Shown here piece after piece: positions 6,876-14,159 of a stretch of DNA of 14,937 bases. A program made the translations under genes and the position numbers. The notes under the pieces are model-generated. The model searched no databases. It was not told the origin of the DNA and saw only the letters and a list, made by a program, of their open reading frames with translations. Source of the DNA: an uncultured Anaerolineae bacterium (GTDB taxonomy: Bacteria > Chloroflexota > Anaerolineae > Anaerolineales > UBA11858); assembly GCA_937893815.1 (NCBI GenBank), contig CALCSH010000605.1:1-14937 (forward strand). Reading direction: 5' to 3'. The first letter of the stretch is position 1; each line of letters opens with the position of its first letter.

Positions 6876-7822
6876 ATGGATTCTCCTTCGAGCGAGTGCA
6901 GCCTCAGGCCCAATTGCTGGCGTTCTGCGTTTATATGCAAAATGGATACCTGCACAGTTTGTCCCTCAGTGAGAATTTCAGCCGGGCTATTCGGATTCCC
7001 GGCCATCTCCGAGATATGGATCAAACCGTCAAGCCCCGCTTTCAGGCGGGCGAAGGCCCCATAAGGAACAATATTGGTAATCACGGCTTGCGCCACGTCG
7101 CCAGGTTGATAGCGCTGGACAGCCTCATCCCAGGGGTTGGGGTACAGGCGTTTGAGACTCAGCGCCACGCGGCAGCGTTCCTGATCGAGATGCAGCACAT
7201 AAACTTCGATCTCCTGATCTGGGGAAAGCACCTCCGAAGGATGGCCGACACGCCCCCAGGAGAGTTCAGAGATGTGAATCAACCCTTCGACACCGCCCAA
7301 ATCAATGAATACACCAAAATTAGTGACCGTTGTTACACACCCGGTTATGCGTGCGCCGGGCACCAGAGTATCCAACAATTCAATGCGCCTCCCCGGAGCC
7401 GCCAGCGCGGCGCGCTCCGAAAGCACAACGCGCTCGCGTTTCGGGCTGCATTCGATGACTTTTAACTTGAGATCACGGCCCGAATAGGCGGCTAAAATTT
7501 CCTTGCGCTGTTCATCGTCAGTTTCTTCGGAAATTTCGATAATATGTGAGATTGGCACAAAACCCTGAATGCGATCATCCTCTACCAGCAACCCACCGCG
7601 GTTGAATCCGGTAACGGTGAGCGTAATGATGGCATCCTCCTTGTAGAGTTTTTCGGCCCATTTCCAATCAATCGGCGCATCGTTCTCCGGGCCAGGCTCA
7701 ATCTCTACCAACGTACTTTCAGTTGTATTCACCTGGGCCTCCGCGTCCGCTAATATCGCGGACCACCAGGCTTCGTCGGGGGGAGATTCTGCTGTGAGTT
7801 CAGTAAGTTTATATTCCACCAT
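6872..7822 (-). CDS. Triple S1-domain RNA-binding protein (ribosomal protein S1-like)
   Basis: The 316-residue product has an acidic N-terminal tail (1-50) and three S1 OB-fold domains at about 63-138, 156-224 and 241-309. The second and third carry the consensus features strongly (TNFGVFIDLGGVEGLIHISELSW; YGAFARLKAGLDGLIHISEM). The first is more divergent (GGLLVEDDRIQGFVPISH). Known bacterial S1 proteins have four to six domains and bind mRNA on the 30S subunit; three-domain versions are seen in several phyla and may be the S1 of the organism or an accessory RNA-binding factor. Two adjacent ATGs exist (7825 and 7822). The second is preferred because AAGGA (7827-7831) is then 4 nt upstream instead of 1. 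The stop overlaps the comEA GTG. Genome context (is there a longer S1 elsewhere?) would decide its role. Confidence 0.9.
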   Translation of the reverse strand: MVEYKLTELTAESPPDEAWWSAILADAEAQVNTTESTLVEIEPGPENDAPIDWKWAEKLYKEDAIITLTVTGFNRGGLLVEDDRIQGFVPISHIIEISEETDDEQRKEILAAYSGRDLKLKVIECSPKRERVVLSERAALAAPGRRIELLDTLVPGARITGCVTTVTNFGVFIDLGGVEGLIHISELSWGRVGHPSEVLSPDQEIEVYVLHLDQERCRVALSLKRLYPNPWDEAVQRYQPGDVAQAVITNIVPYGAFARLKAGLDGLIHISEMAGNPNSPAEILTEGQTVQVSILHINAERQQLGLRLHSLEGESM

Positions 7823-7894
7823 CATTTCCTTTGCCTATAAAGTTGGTTTTTTTGCCTCTTCCAATAACGGGGTCCTAATCCCCGGTATTTTTAC

Positions 7895-9814
7895 CTAATT
7901 CCCAGAACGGACATCTTGCTCCATCTCCATCAGTGCCTGGGCAACTTCTTCAATCGCAACGCGCTGTTTGCGGTATAAATCGGCCTCCGACATCGCCAGA
8001 CGTGTGGCTACATCGCGCACTTTACGCCCCTCCATAAATTTCATCTCTAAGATATTATACAAAAGCCACTCCGTTGTAAACCGCCTCTTTCCCTCCGGTT
8101 TGATTTGCTCAACCCCCTGACGCAGAATTGCCCTGAGTGCATTCACCGAACCATCATGCTCTTGAATGGCTTGCTGCACTACCTGCAAGCGCAGTAGTGG
8201 GCTTTTCGAGAGTTTCGGTCCTCCCCAGTAATGGCTAAGCGCATCTTTCACCCAACGGGAGAAATCATCATCCTGAATATCTTCGTGGGTTGCGGTGAGC
8301 AGGTCGGCGCTATCGTAACGCCCTGCGGCGCGCAGGCGTTGTATCCAATCCACCTGAGGGGTTAGCGTTTCGAGGGAGTTGAATACTTTTTGTTGCTGCA
8401 CCCGATCGATCAGTGCCAGCGTGGCACGCTGACTCAGTGTATCCAATGCGGCGCGCTGTTCTTCATCGAGAATATCATCCATCGCGCGTTCTGCACCCAA
8501 TAACCCCAGCAAAGGGGCATTCTCGCCCGCGGGGGTTGGTTGATCTTCAAACAACGGGACCAGCCAAAAATCGCCCCAGGTGAAAAGACGCAATTGCTGC
8601 GTAGCGCCAATCTCGAGTTCATGGTTGCGAGTAACAACTTCGACAAGCTCCTCGGTCAGCTCTTCTTTTTGAAGTTGCTCTGCTGCGCCCACCGTAATTA
8701 TCATCTCAAAACCGGGCGGAACCAGCACCACCACAAAGGCGCTTTTAATTTGCAGATGATCGCAAACCGCTGTGAGTATGGCCTCCAAAAATTGCCCCAG
8801 ATCACCCGATGTGAGCAAGCGTTCTTCCAACCTCTGCACCAGTTGCAAGCTGTTATCGGTGTTGCCGTAGAAAAGATAACGCTCCCAAATGGGCGCCAGC
8901 ATTGTGACGGTATACTGCATCAGCAAGAGCGTGCCCACCATGGCGAGAGGGACTGCCGCTGAATACACCGATCCGAGAGACTCGCCCGCGCGGCGCACCA
9001 GGGTGGTGACTGCTAAAACGGTAGATGCTGTCACCGGGCCGCGCATGACCCATTTGAAGAGTCGCCGCTTGACCACGCGATCAGGCCAGGAGACGCCAAA
9101 AAAGGCCACAGCGTACGCCATTAAAACTATGAGCACTGAAGTGATGATATTCACAACATCAGCCGTCAGCCAAAAGATGATCGGATGTGAGCTGACAAAA
9201 TGGGCGCTATATGTCAAATAGGGGAAAGCGCTCAGTGCAGGGGCGGTCGCCCCAGCGATCAGGTAGGTCATGCGCCGCTGGCTGGTACGCGTAATTGTAC
9301 GGCGATAGGCCCGACCAAAATTGATCCAGGCCCAGATCATGCTAGCCGTGTAATAAGCAAAAAATAGCCAACTGAGCGGCGTGGGTGCCAGGTAATTTGT
9401 CGATGTCGTATGAATCATCGTGCCCATTAATTCAGATGAGGGCACCGCCAGCACAAAGGCTGCTGAAATCAGGTAAGTCAGACGCACGATCAGCCGCCGC
9501 CGCCCGCGAGATGGGCGCCCGGTGGTGGCTAATAATGCATCGGAAAAATGCAAATAGCTAGGCGGCAAAAAAATGACGCCTACCCAATTCAACCGCACCC
9601 AGATCGGAAGCAACTCGGGTTCTTGGATTACACTGGCAATCGATTCCCCCACAAATACCACGACCACGCTGAAGAAGATCACCGCTACCGAGCGTGCCAC
9701 GCGATCTTTTAAATTAAATGAAAGCGCATACAACAACAGCGAAAACGCTGTAATCGCGATTCCCGCTGTGAGCAATTGGTTGAGAGTTTGTAAACTACCG
9801 ATCAGGGAGGGCAT
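7895..9814 (-). CDS. Multi-pass membrane GAF protein with C-terminal sigma-region-4-like HTH
   Basis: The 639-residue protein starts with seven or more TM helices (about 10-32, 42-62, 70-92, 110-126, 146-166, 182-204, 212-240, then 258-310), like the N-terminal sensor module of some histidine kinases. A GAF-like domain follows (about 325-470). There is no His-box, no HATPase motif, and no GGDEF, EAL or cyclase domain. After a helical region (about 485-570) comes a C-terminal stretch (about 578-630: ILEMKFMEGRKVRDVATRL, then MSEADLYRKQRVAIEEVA) with the pattern of a sigma-70 region 4/LuxR-like helix-turn-helix. This suggests a membrane-tethered regulator that senses through its TM or GAF part and binds DNA directly. 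It could also be a protein-interaction domain. The ATG at 9814 has no clear ribosome site. It lies 77 nt after the GNAT gene and 72 nt before the S1-protein gene. Confidence 0.85.
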   Translation of the reverse strand: MPSLIGSLQTLNQLLTAGIAITAFSLLLYALSFNLKDRVARSVAVIFFSVVVVFVGESIASVIQEPELLPIWVRLNWVGVIFLPPSYLHFSDALLATTGRPSRGRRRLIVRLTYLISAAFVLAVPSSELMGTMIHTTSTNYLAPTPLSWLFFAYYTASMIWAWINFGRAYRRTITRTSQRRMTYLIAGATAPALSAFPYLTYSAHFVSSHPIIFWLTADVVNIITSVLIVLMAYAVAFFGVSWPDRVVKRRLFKWVMRGPVTASTVLAVTTLVRRAGESLGSVYSAAVPLAMVGTLLLMQYTVTMLAPIWERYLFYGNTDNSLQLVQRLEERLLTSGDLGQFLEAILTAVCDHLQIKSAFVVVLVPPGFEMIITVGAAEQLQKEELTEELVEVVTRNHELEIGATQQLRLFTWGDFWLVPLFEDQPTPAGENAPLLGLLGAERAMDDILDEEQRAALDTLSQRATLALIDRVQQQKVFNSLETLTPQVDWIQRLRAAGRYDSADLLTATHEDIQDDDFSRWVKDALSHYWGGPKLSKSPLLRLQVVQQAIQEHDGSVNALRAILRQGVEQIKPEGKRRFTTEWLLYNILEMKFMEGRKVRDVATRLAMSEADLYRKQRVAIEEVAQALMEMEQDVRSGN

Positions 9815-9891
9815 AAGAGCACTGTTCGTACCTTACAACTGAAATGTAGCCAGAACCATTTCTTCTGACTCAATGCTGAATCGTTAATCGA

Positions 9892-10431
9892 TTACTTCAA
9901 CCACTTTGAGAAAAACAGGGCAATATCATGATTGGCAAAATAATGATCATTATAGCCACAAAGCTCAAAGCCTAACTTTTTCGCCATCTGAATCGCTGGG
10001 TAATTTTTGGGCTGAACTTCCAGAATCAGGCGCTGCATCTCATGGTGTACTGCCCAATCTTGCCCGGCCATAACCAACGAACTGCCAATTTTCTGACGTC
10101 TCAATCGTCGGGCCACAGCCAAATTTGTGATTCGCGCCGCCCCGAGCTGTGGATTCAACGCCAGGCTGATATACCCTGCGGGGTTGCTTTCCAGGTCAGC
10201 TACCAGCAAACCATCACGCGTTGCCCAATCATCGAGCAGAGTTTGGGGGTTGTGTGGGTACTGTACCTGCACCGAGCGTGGCAACCGCACCTCACGAAAA
10301 CTGACATTTACGGTATCTCCCTCGCTGCGAAAATCCATTTGCCAGACATGATCGCTGGTATAACTGTGTTCCAGCGCAGCCAGTGCATGAATATCCGTCG
10401 CCATCGCAGGTCGAATTTCAATCTCGGGCAT
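9892..10431 (-). CDS. GNAT-family N-acetyltransferase
   Basis: The 179-residue protein has the GNAT fold pattern. There is an N-terminal IEIRPAMATDIHALAALE segment and a central beta strand (LLVADLESNPAGYISL, 75-90). The acetyl-CoA motif A follows (ITNLAVARRLRRQKIGSSL, 101-119, with the pyrophosphate loop RRQKIG), then ILEVQPKNYPAIQMAKKLGF (motif B, 136-155) and a terminal YNDHYF. It should transfer an acetyl group from acetyl-CoA to an amine; the pattern is RimI-like, but the acceptor (protein, peptide or small molecule) cannot be told. The ATG at 10431 comes only 3 nt after the stop of the Ig-like membrane protein, with a weak GAGTGA site, so the two genes are almost certainly co-transcribed and probably co-translated. 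Confidence 0.92.
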   Translation of the reverse strand: MPEIEIRPAMATDIHALAALEHSYTSDHVWQMDFRSEGDTVNVSFREVRLPRSVQVQYPHNPQTLLDDWATRDGLLVADLESNPAGYISLALNPQLGAARITNLAVARRLRRQKIGSSLVMAGQDWAVHHEMQRLILEVQPKNYPAIQMAKKLGFELCGYNDHYFANHDIALFFSKWLK

Positions 10432-10434
10432 AAT

Positions 10435-11133
10435 TCACTCGCTAGGCGTTTCTACACGCACTTGAATCGCACAAGGTGCAGATGGTGCACCCTGGTTGTC
10501 GGACACAATCAGGCGCAACTGATAATCGCCCGCGGGCAGGCGCGAAGTATCCCAATAGCCCAACAATTCCTCCCGAACGGGTTTATCCCCGGCCTGAATT
10601 GTCAACCAGGTAAGGGTATTGGCATCAGCCATTTCGAATTTATAAAACCCGAAGTTGGGTATATCCGCGGAACCATAAATCTCTACCACGCCCTGAATTG
10701 TATCCCCGGAAGCAGGCGTTGTAATTTCAATTTGAAGCGGGATGCAAAGATTATCAGAGGCGGCACTCGCCGCGGCGAGCGGCACAACGGTGGGGAGGGC
10801 TGCTCCTGCCTCCTCGGAGGAGGCTTCCAGCGTGATGGTGGGGGTTGCCAATAAATCCAGCGTGGGGGTTAGCAGCGGGGCCGCCGCGGGGATGGCAGGT
10901 ACGACAAAATACACCAAGCCAAATTCAATTACGCCGAGCAAAAAAACCAACACCAACATACTGGCAGACCAGTTGACCCGCTCGCGGGCGCTCTCTTGTT
11001 CCAAACCAAAGGCTGCGCTGCGTAGATCATCCCAGGCCAGTGTGAATTTCCGCAACTGCCAGACCGCCAGAATGCCCAAAACCAGGTAGACGAATACTTG
11101 ATTGTTGTAAAAGAATTGGAGTGACTCAGCCAT
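10435..11133 (-). CDS. Membrane protein with two TM helices and a C-terminal Ig-like domain
   Basis: The 232-residue product has a short N-terminus, a TM helix (about 11-25), a charged cytoplasmic loop (26-54) and a second TM helix (about 57-80). A Pro/Thr/Ser/Ala-rich linker (81-128) leads to a C-terminal beta-rich domain (about 130-230). That domain reads ITTPASGDTIQGVVEIYGSA, then IPNFGFYKFEMA, LLGYWDTSRLPAGDYQLRL and a final PCAIQVRVE. This is the pattern of extracellular Ig/Big-like domains common in Chloroflexota envelope proteins. Cys130 and Cys221 frame the domain and could form a disulfide. The frame is open to 11187, but the ATG at 11133 is chosen: CAGG lies 7 nt upstream and the extra 18 residues would overlap the phosphorylase gene end. 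Topology predicts both termini outside. No enzyme motif is seen; a structural or cell-wall role is a guess. Confidence 0.85.
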   Translation of the reverse strand: MAESLQFFYNNQVFVYLVLGILAVWQLRKFTLAWDDLRSAAFGLEQESARERVNWSASMLVLVFLLGVIEFGLVYFVVPAIPAAAPLLTPTLDLLATPTITLEASSEEAGAALPTVVPLAAASAASDNLCIPLQIEITTPASGDTIQGVVEIYGSADIPNFGFYKFEMADANTLTWLTIQAGDKPVREELLGYWDTSRLPAGDYQLRLIVSDNQGAPSAPCAIQVRVETPSE

Positions 11134-11167
11134 AAAGTGCCTGGATCGAGCAATTTCGATATAAGTA

Positions 11168-12004
11168 TTAAAGCGCTTGCAACACACCGTGCAGCAAATT
11201 GACCAGTTTGGGTACCATCACCTGTCCGGCTGCCAGCACTTCTTCATGGGTGGTGATGGTGCTGCCGTCAAGATTGGCCTTATTGCTGATACCGGAAACC
11301 CCCAACACGCGCATACCACCGTGCCGGGCAACCGTCACTTCGGGTACAGTAGACATACCCACCGCATCCACGCCAATCGCTTGAAGGAAACGCAGGTCGG
11401 CGGGTGTTTCAAAAGACGGTCCTGCCAGGCAAATATAAATTCCCTGGTGCAGCTTGATTCCGGCAGCTTGCGCCGATTTGTGCGCCAATGCAATCAACTC
11501 TGCATCGTAAACACGGCTCATATCGGGAAAGCGCGGGCCAAACTCTTCCAGGTTAGGGCCGCGCAATGGGTTTGCACCGGCCATACCCAATAAGTTAATA
11601 TGATCGGTGAGCAGCATCAGATCACCCGGTTCAAAATCGGGACGCACAGCTCCAGCCGCGTTGGTAACGATGAGCACTTCAATACCCAGGCGCTGCATCA
11701 CACGGATCGGCAATGTGACTCGATCCATGCCATAGCCTTCATAGTAGTGAGTACGCCCCTGCATAACAAAAACATCCTGGCCTTCGAGTTCCCCTACCAC
11801 CAGGCGGCCCGAATGACCGATCACCGTAGAGATCGGCCAGTTGGGTAACTCATCATAGGGAATAATTGTGGGATTTTGAACCGTGTCGGCCAATGGGCCT
11901 AATCCAGACCCGAGGATAATACCAATTTTTGGATGTGATGCAATTCTCTCGCGGACGGCTTGCACCGTTGCGTCAATTTCGGCAAGTGTAATAAACTGAC
12001 CCAT
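11168..12004 (-). CDS. punA: Purine nucleoside phosphorylase, trimeric (class I) type
   Basis: The 278-residue protein matches the low-molecular-mass trimeric PNP family end to end. It splits 6-oxopurine (deoxy)nucleosides with phosphate into base and (deoxy)ribose 1-phosphate in cytosolic purine salvage. Active-site elements are visible: phosphate loop GSGLG (32-36), GHSGRLV with His64, GRTHYYEGY with His86, TNAAGAV (114-120), AGPSFETPAD with Glu199, GMSTVPE (216-222) with Met217, and SGISNKA with Asn241. The Glu/Asn pair predicts inosine and guanosine rather than adenosine as substrates. An MTA phosphorylase would carry a different base-binding set. The ATG at 12004 follows AAGGAG at 12010-12015. 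The leader upstream holds an intrinsic-terminator hairpin, so expression may be attenuated. The Ig-like membrane protein gene begins 34 nt downstream. Confidence 0.95.
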   Translation of the reverse strand: MGQFITLAEIDATVQAVRERIASHPKIGIILGSGLGPLADTVQNPTIIPYDELPNWPISTVIGHSGRLVVGELEGQDVFVMQGRTHYYEGYGMDRVTLPIRVMQRLGIEVLIVTNAAGAVRPDFEPGDLMLLTDHINLLGMAGANPLRGPNLEEFGPRFPDMSRVYDAELIALAHKSAQAAGIKLHQGIYICLAGPSFETPADLRFLQAIGVDAVGMSTVPEVTVARHGGMRVLGVSGISNKANLDGSTITTHEEVLAAGQVMVPKLVNLLHGVLQAL

Positions 12005-12025
12005 GCTGGCTCCTTCTGCATCTTC

Positions 12026-12058
12026 GAAAACAAAAGGGTGGCGGGGTAACCGCCACCC
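12026..12058 (-). terminator. Intrinsic-terminator hairpin in the leader of the phosphorylase gene
   Basis: On the - strand there is a perfect 9-bp GC-rich stem (GGGTGGCGG at 12058-12050 pairing with CCGCCACCC at 12044-12036) with loop TTACC, followed at once by TTTTGTTTT (12035-12027). This is a textbook intrinsic terminator. It lies after the threonine-aldolase stop and only about 10 nt before the ribosome site of the phosphorylase gene, leaving no room for a promoter between them. Confidence 0.8.
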
Positions 12059-12106
12059 CCATGACGTCCGATTTTCCGCCTTGATTTGAGGTGAATAACC
12101 TGGGGG

Positions 12107-12115
12107 ATTATATCA
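12107..12115 (-). promoter_or_regulatory. Candidate extended -10 promoter for the phosphorylase gene
   Basis: The - strand reads TGATATAAT: a consensus TATAAT (12112-12107) preceded by TGn, the extended -10 motif. The TG belongs to the TGA stop codon of the threonine aldolase. No convincing -35 box is found 16-18 nt upstream. The predicted transcript start would be near 12100, giving a leader of about 96 nt that contains the terminator hairpin. Confidence 0.45.
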
Positions 12116-13159
12116 CGAACAGGCCTTGAGCACTTCTGCGAAGGCCGCCACGGTTGTTTCTACAGCCGGATCGTCAATCCAGTAGTGGGTGACCAGTCGG
12201 AAGCGGCGCTTGCCGGTTGCACCCACGAGAACTTGATGTTCTTTGAGTTGAGCTACGATTTCAGCTGCGCCCACAGCGATCGTATCGCTCAGGCCGAGAT
12301 ATACCATATTCGTGGGTGGTTGTGTGGCATCCACTACTACACCAGGGAGTTCGGCCAGGCCTTGCGCCAATTTTGCGGCGCGATAATGATCTTCTTTCAA
12401 GCGCGGCACAATATCTTGTAGGGCAATGATCCCGGCCGCGGCCAATACACCAGCCTGACGCGTGCCACCGCCCAATTGCTTGCGGATGCGGTGGGCGCGG
12501 CGGATGAAATCATGCGTGCCGCAAAGCACGGAGCCGACCGGTGCACACAACCCTTTGCTCAGGCAGAACGTCACTGAATCGACAGGGGCGGCGAGTTCGG
12601 CGACATCGACATTCAAGGCCGCGGCCGCATTGAAGATACGCGCCCCATCCAGGTGTAGAACCAGCCCGTGAGCGTGGGCCAGCTCCCCCACTTTTCGGGT
12701 GTATTCCACACTCAGTGGTGAGCCTCCGCAGCGATTATGTGTATTTTCCAGCGCAATCAGACGCGTGATGGGGTGATGTTCATCATCAGGCCGGATGGCG
12801 GATTCAATCGCATCCAAAAGCAGCGTGCCATCGACCTGATTGGGCAGCGTATGAGGGTGCACTCCGCCCAGGGCAGCAACCCCCCCGGCTTCGTAACGAA
12901 AAGTATGCGCCTGGTTGCCCATGATAACTTCATCGCCGCGTCCACAGTGCGTCAAAATCGCCGCCAGGTTGCCCATCGTTCCCGAAGGGACAAACAACCC
13001 GGCTTCTTTGCCGAGCATAGCCGCGGCTATTTCTTGCAGTTGATTAACAGTGGGGTCTTCTCCATACACATCATCACCGAGTTGGGCATGCGCCATTGCT
13101 TCGCGCATCGCCGGGGTGGGCTGGGTAACGGTGTCGGAGCGTAGGTCAATGATTGCCAT
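12113..13159 (-). CDS. ltaE: Low-specificity L-threonine aldolase (PLP-dependent)
   Basis: The 348-residue protein matches the fold-type I threonine aldolase family, which cleaves L-threonine and L-allo-threonine to glycine and acetaldehyde. The N-terminus DLRSDTVTQPTPAM is characteristic. Other family marks are GDDVYGEDPTVN (28-39), PSGTMGN (58-64), the PLP-stacking histidine in NQAHTFRYEAGG (His85), LHLDGAR with Asp171 contacting the pyridine nitrogen, and FCLSKGLCAPVGS with Lys202 as the Schiff-base lysine. Length is typical (about 340-350). The ATG at 13159 follows GGAGAA at 13163-13168. Stereospecificity (L versus L-allo) cannot be read. It lies 79 nt after rluD, with a repeat-like element in the gap, and 108 nt before the phosphorylase gene, with a terminator in that gap, so it may end the lspA-rluD-ltaE transcript. 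Confidence 0.95.
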   Translation of the reverse strand: MAIIDLRSDTVTQPTPAMREAMAHAQLGDDVYGEDPTVNQLQEIAAAMLGKEAGLFVPSGTMGNLAAILTHCGRGDEVIMGNQAHTFRYEAGGVAALGGVHPHTLPNQVDGTLLLDAIESAIRPDDEHHPITRLIALENTHNRCGGSPLSVEYTRKVGELAHAHGLVLHLDGARIFNAAAALNVDVAELAAPVDSVTFCLSKGLCAPVGSVLCGTHDFIRRAHRIRKQLGGGTRQAGVLAAAGIIALQDIVPRLKEDHYRAAKLAQGLAELPGVVVDATQPPTNMVYLGLSDTIAVGAAEIVAQLKEHQVLVGATGKRRFRLVTHYWIDDPAVETTVAAFAEVLKACS

Positions 13160-13192
13160 AATTTCTCCAATATATTGAGCGGGTTGATTGAA

Positions 13193-13248
13193 AACAAGTT
13201 GACAGGTTGGAAGGTTCGTCTGGCAACTTGTTAACCTGCTAACTTTTT
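13193..13248. repeat. 8-nt-periodic inverted element overlapping the rluD stop codon
   Basis: Read on the + strand, three 8-nt units (AACAAGTT, GACAGGTT, GGAAGGTT; 13193-13216), an 8-nt spacer (CGTCTGGC, 13217-13224) and three opposite units (AACTTGTT, AACCTGCT, AACTTTTT; 13225-13248) form an imperfect hairpin. Counting G-T pairs, 21 of 24 positions can pair (17 Watson-Crick). Within it, AACAAGTTG/CAACTTGTT is also a perfect 9-nt inverted repeat. The element fills most of the rluD-ltaE gap and extends through the rluD stop codon (13239-13241) into its last codons. Confidence 0.55.
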
Positions 13249-14159
13249 AATAGTTCTAGAATGCTTTCTAATTCCGCGGGGAGTGCTGCTTCAAACGTGC
13301 GTGGGTTGGCTTCGCCGGGGATAACGATCGACAGCCGTTGGGCGTGCAAGAATTGGCGCTCCAACGGAAGGCTGGGAGTTCTACGCCCGTAGACCGTATC
13401 ACCGACCACCGGACAGCCGACAAAAGCCATATGTAAACGAATTTGATGCGTGCGTCCGGTGTAAATGCGCACCTCGAGCAGGGTGTGTTCACGAAAACGC
13501 TCCAGCGTGAAAAACTCACTGACGGCCTCGCGTCCTTTATGCGGCGAAGTCACCGCCATGCGCTGGCGATGCGAAGAATCGCGCCCGATAGGGGCTTCAA
13601 CGCGACCTGTAGGGGTGGGCGGTTTTCCATCAACCAGCGCCAGATAGCTTTTGCCAACTTGCCGGTCGTGAAATTGTTGGCTCAGCCAGTGTTGGGTGCG
13701 GTCATTCTTCGCCATGATAATCACCCCGGAAGTATCTTTATCCAGGCGATGCACCAGTCCAGGGCGTTTCTCGCCGCCCACGCCTTCAATTTCCGGGGCA
13801 TGGGCCAAGACGGCATGCACCAATGTGCCGCTGGCATGCCCCGCGGCGGGGTGTACCACCATCCCAGCAGATTTATTGATCACTAGAACATCATCATTTT
13901 CAAATATAACATCCAACGGAATCGCTTCCGGAATCAGTGTACTAGGCGCGGTGGGAGGAATAAAAACTTCAATTTGATCACCGCTACTCAACGCGAATCC
14001 GGCTTTATGGGGGATTTCTCCGTTGACGGTGACTCGCCCATCTTCTATCAACACCTGAAGACGCGAGCGAGAGAGTTCCGTGATGCGCGCCGTAAGAAAT
14101 TTATCGATGCGTTGAGGCGCATCTTCGGTAAATGTAAAATGCAGTTGCGAAGAATTCAT
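13239..14159 (-). CDS. rluD: RluD-like 23S rRNA pseudouridine synthase (RluA family)
   Basis: The 306-residue protein has an N-terminal S4 RNA-binding domain (about 16-70: RIDKFLTARITELSRSRLQ, GRVTVNG) followed by the RluA-family catalytic domain. Visible motifs are INKSAGMVVHPAAGH (95-108), the catalytic HRLDKDTSG with Asp140, and GRTHQIRLHM followed by PVVGDTVYG. The S4 fusion and length fit RluD, which converts uridines 1911, 1915 and 1917 of helix 69 in E. coli 23S rRNA; other S4-containing RluA paralogues (RluC, YlyB-type) remain possible. The lspA-rluD order is a widespread gene pair, which supports the RluD/YlyB assignment. The ATG at 14159 follows GGAGGT (14167-14172) by 7 nt. A 40-codon open frame fills the space from lspA and overlaps this start by 4 nt. 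Confidence 0.92.
   Translation of the reverse strand: MNSSQLHFTFTEDAPQRIDKFLTARITELSRSRLQVLIEDGRVTVNGEIPHKAGFALSSGDQIEVFIPPTAPSTLIPEAIPLDVIFENDDVLVINKSAGMVVHPAAGHASGTLVHAVLAHAPEIEGVGGEKRPGLVHRLDKDTSGVIIMAKNDRTQHWLSQQFHDRQVGKSYLALVDGKPPTPTGRVEAPIGRDSSHRQRMAVTSPHKGREAVSEFFTLERFREHTLLEVRIYTGRTHQIRLHMAFVGCPVVGDTVYGRRTPSLPLERQFLHAQRLSIVIPGEANPRTFEAALPAELESILELLKS

Noticed and set aside
7868..7897. CGGGG/CCCCG hairpin with a T-rich run between the sensor and S1-protein genes
   Set aside because: The stem is only 5 bp and the T run follows on the + strand, where no gene ends; on the - strand the T run is on the wrong side.
9851..9867. CAGAA/TTCTG hairpin between the GNAT and sensor genes
   Set aside because: A 5-bp AT-rich stem with no T run on either strand; compatible with chance.
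12026..12106. Known riboswitch in the phosphorylase leader
   Set aside because: The leader is short and I see none of the conserved core sequences of the purine or preQ1 classes; only the terminator and a weak AGGT/ACCT stem are visible.
13169..13197. TTGTTT-17-TATATT as a promoter for the threonine aldolase
   Set aside because: The spacing is ideal, but the transcript would start within or after the GGAGAA ribosome site, which would make that strong site useless; the -35 match is also poor.
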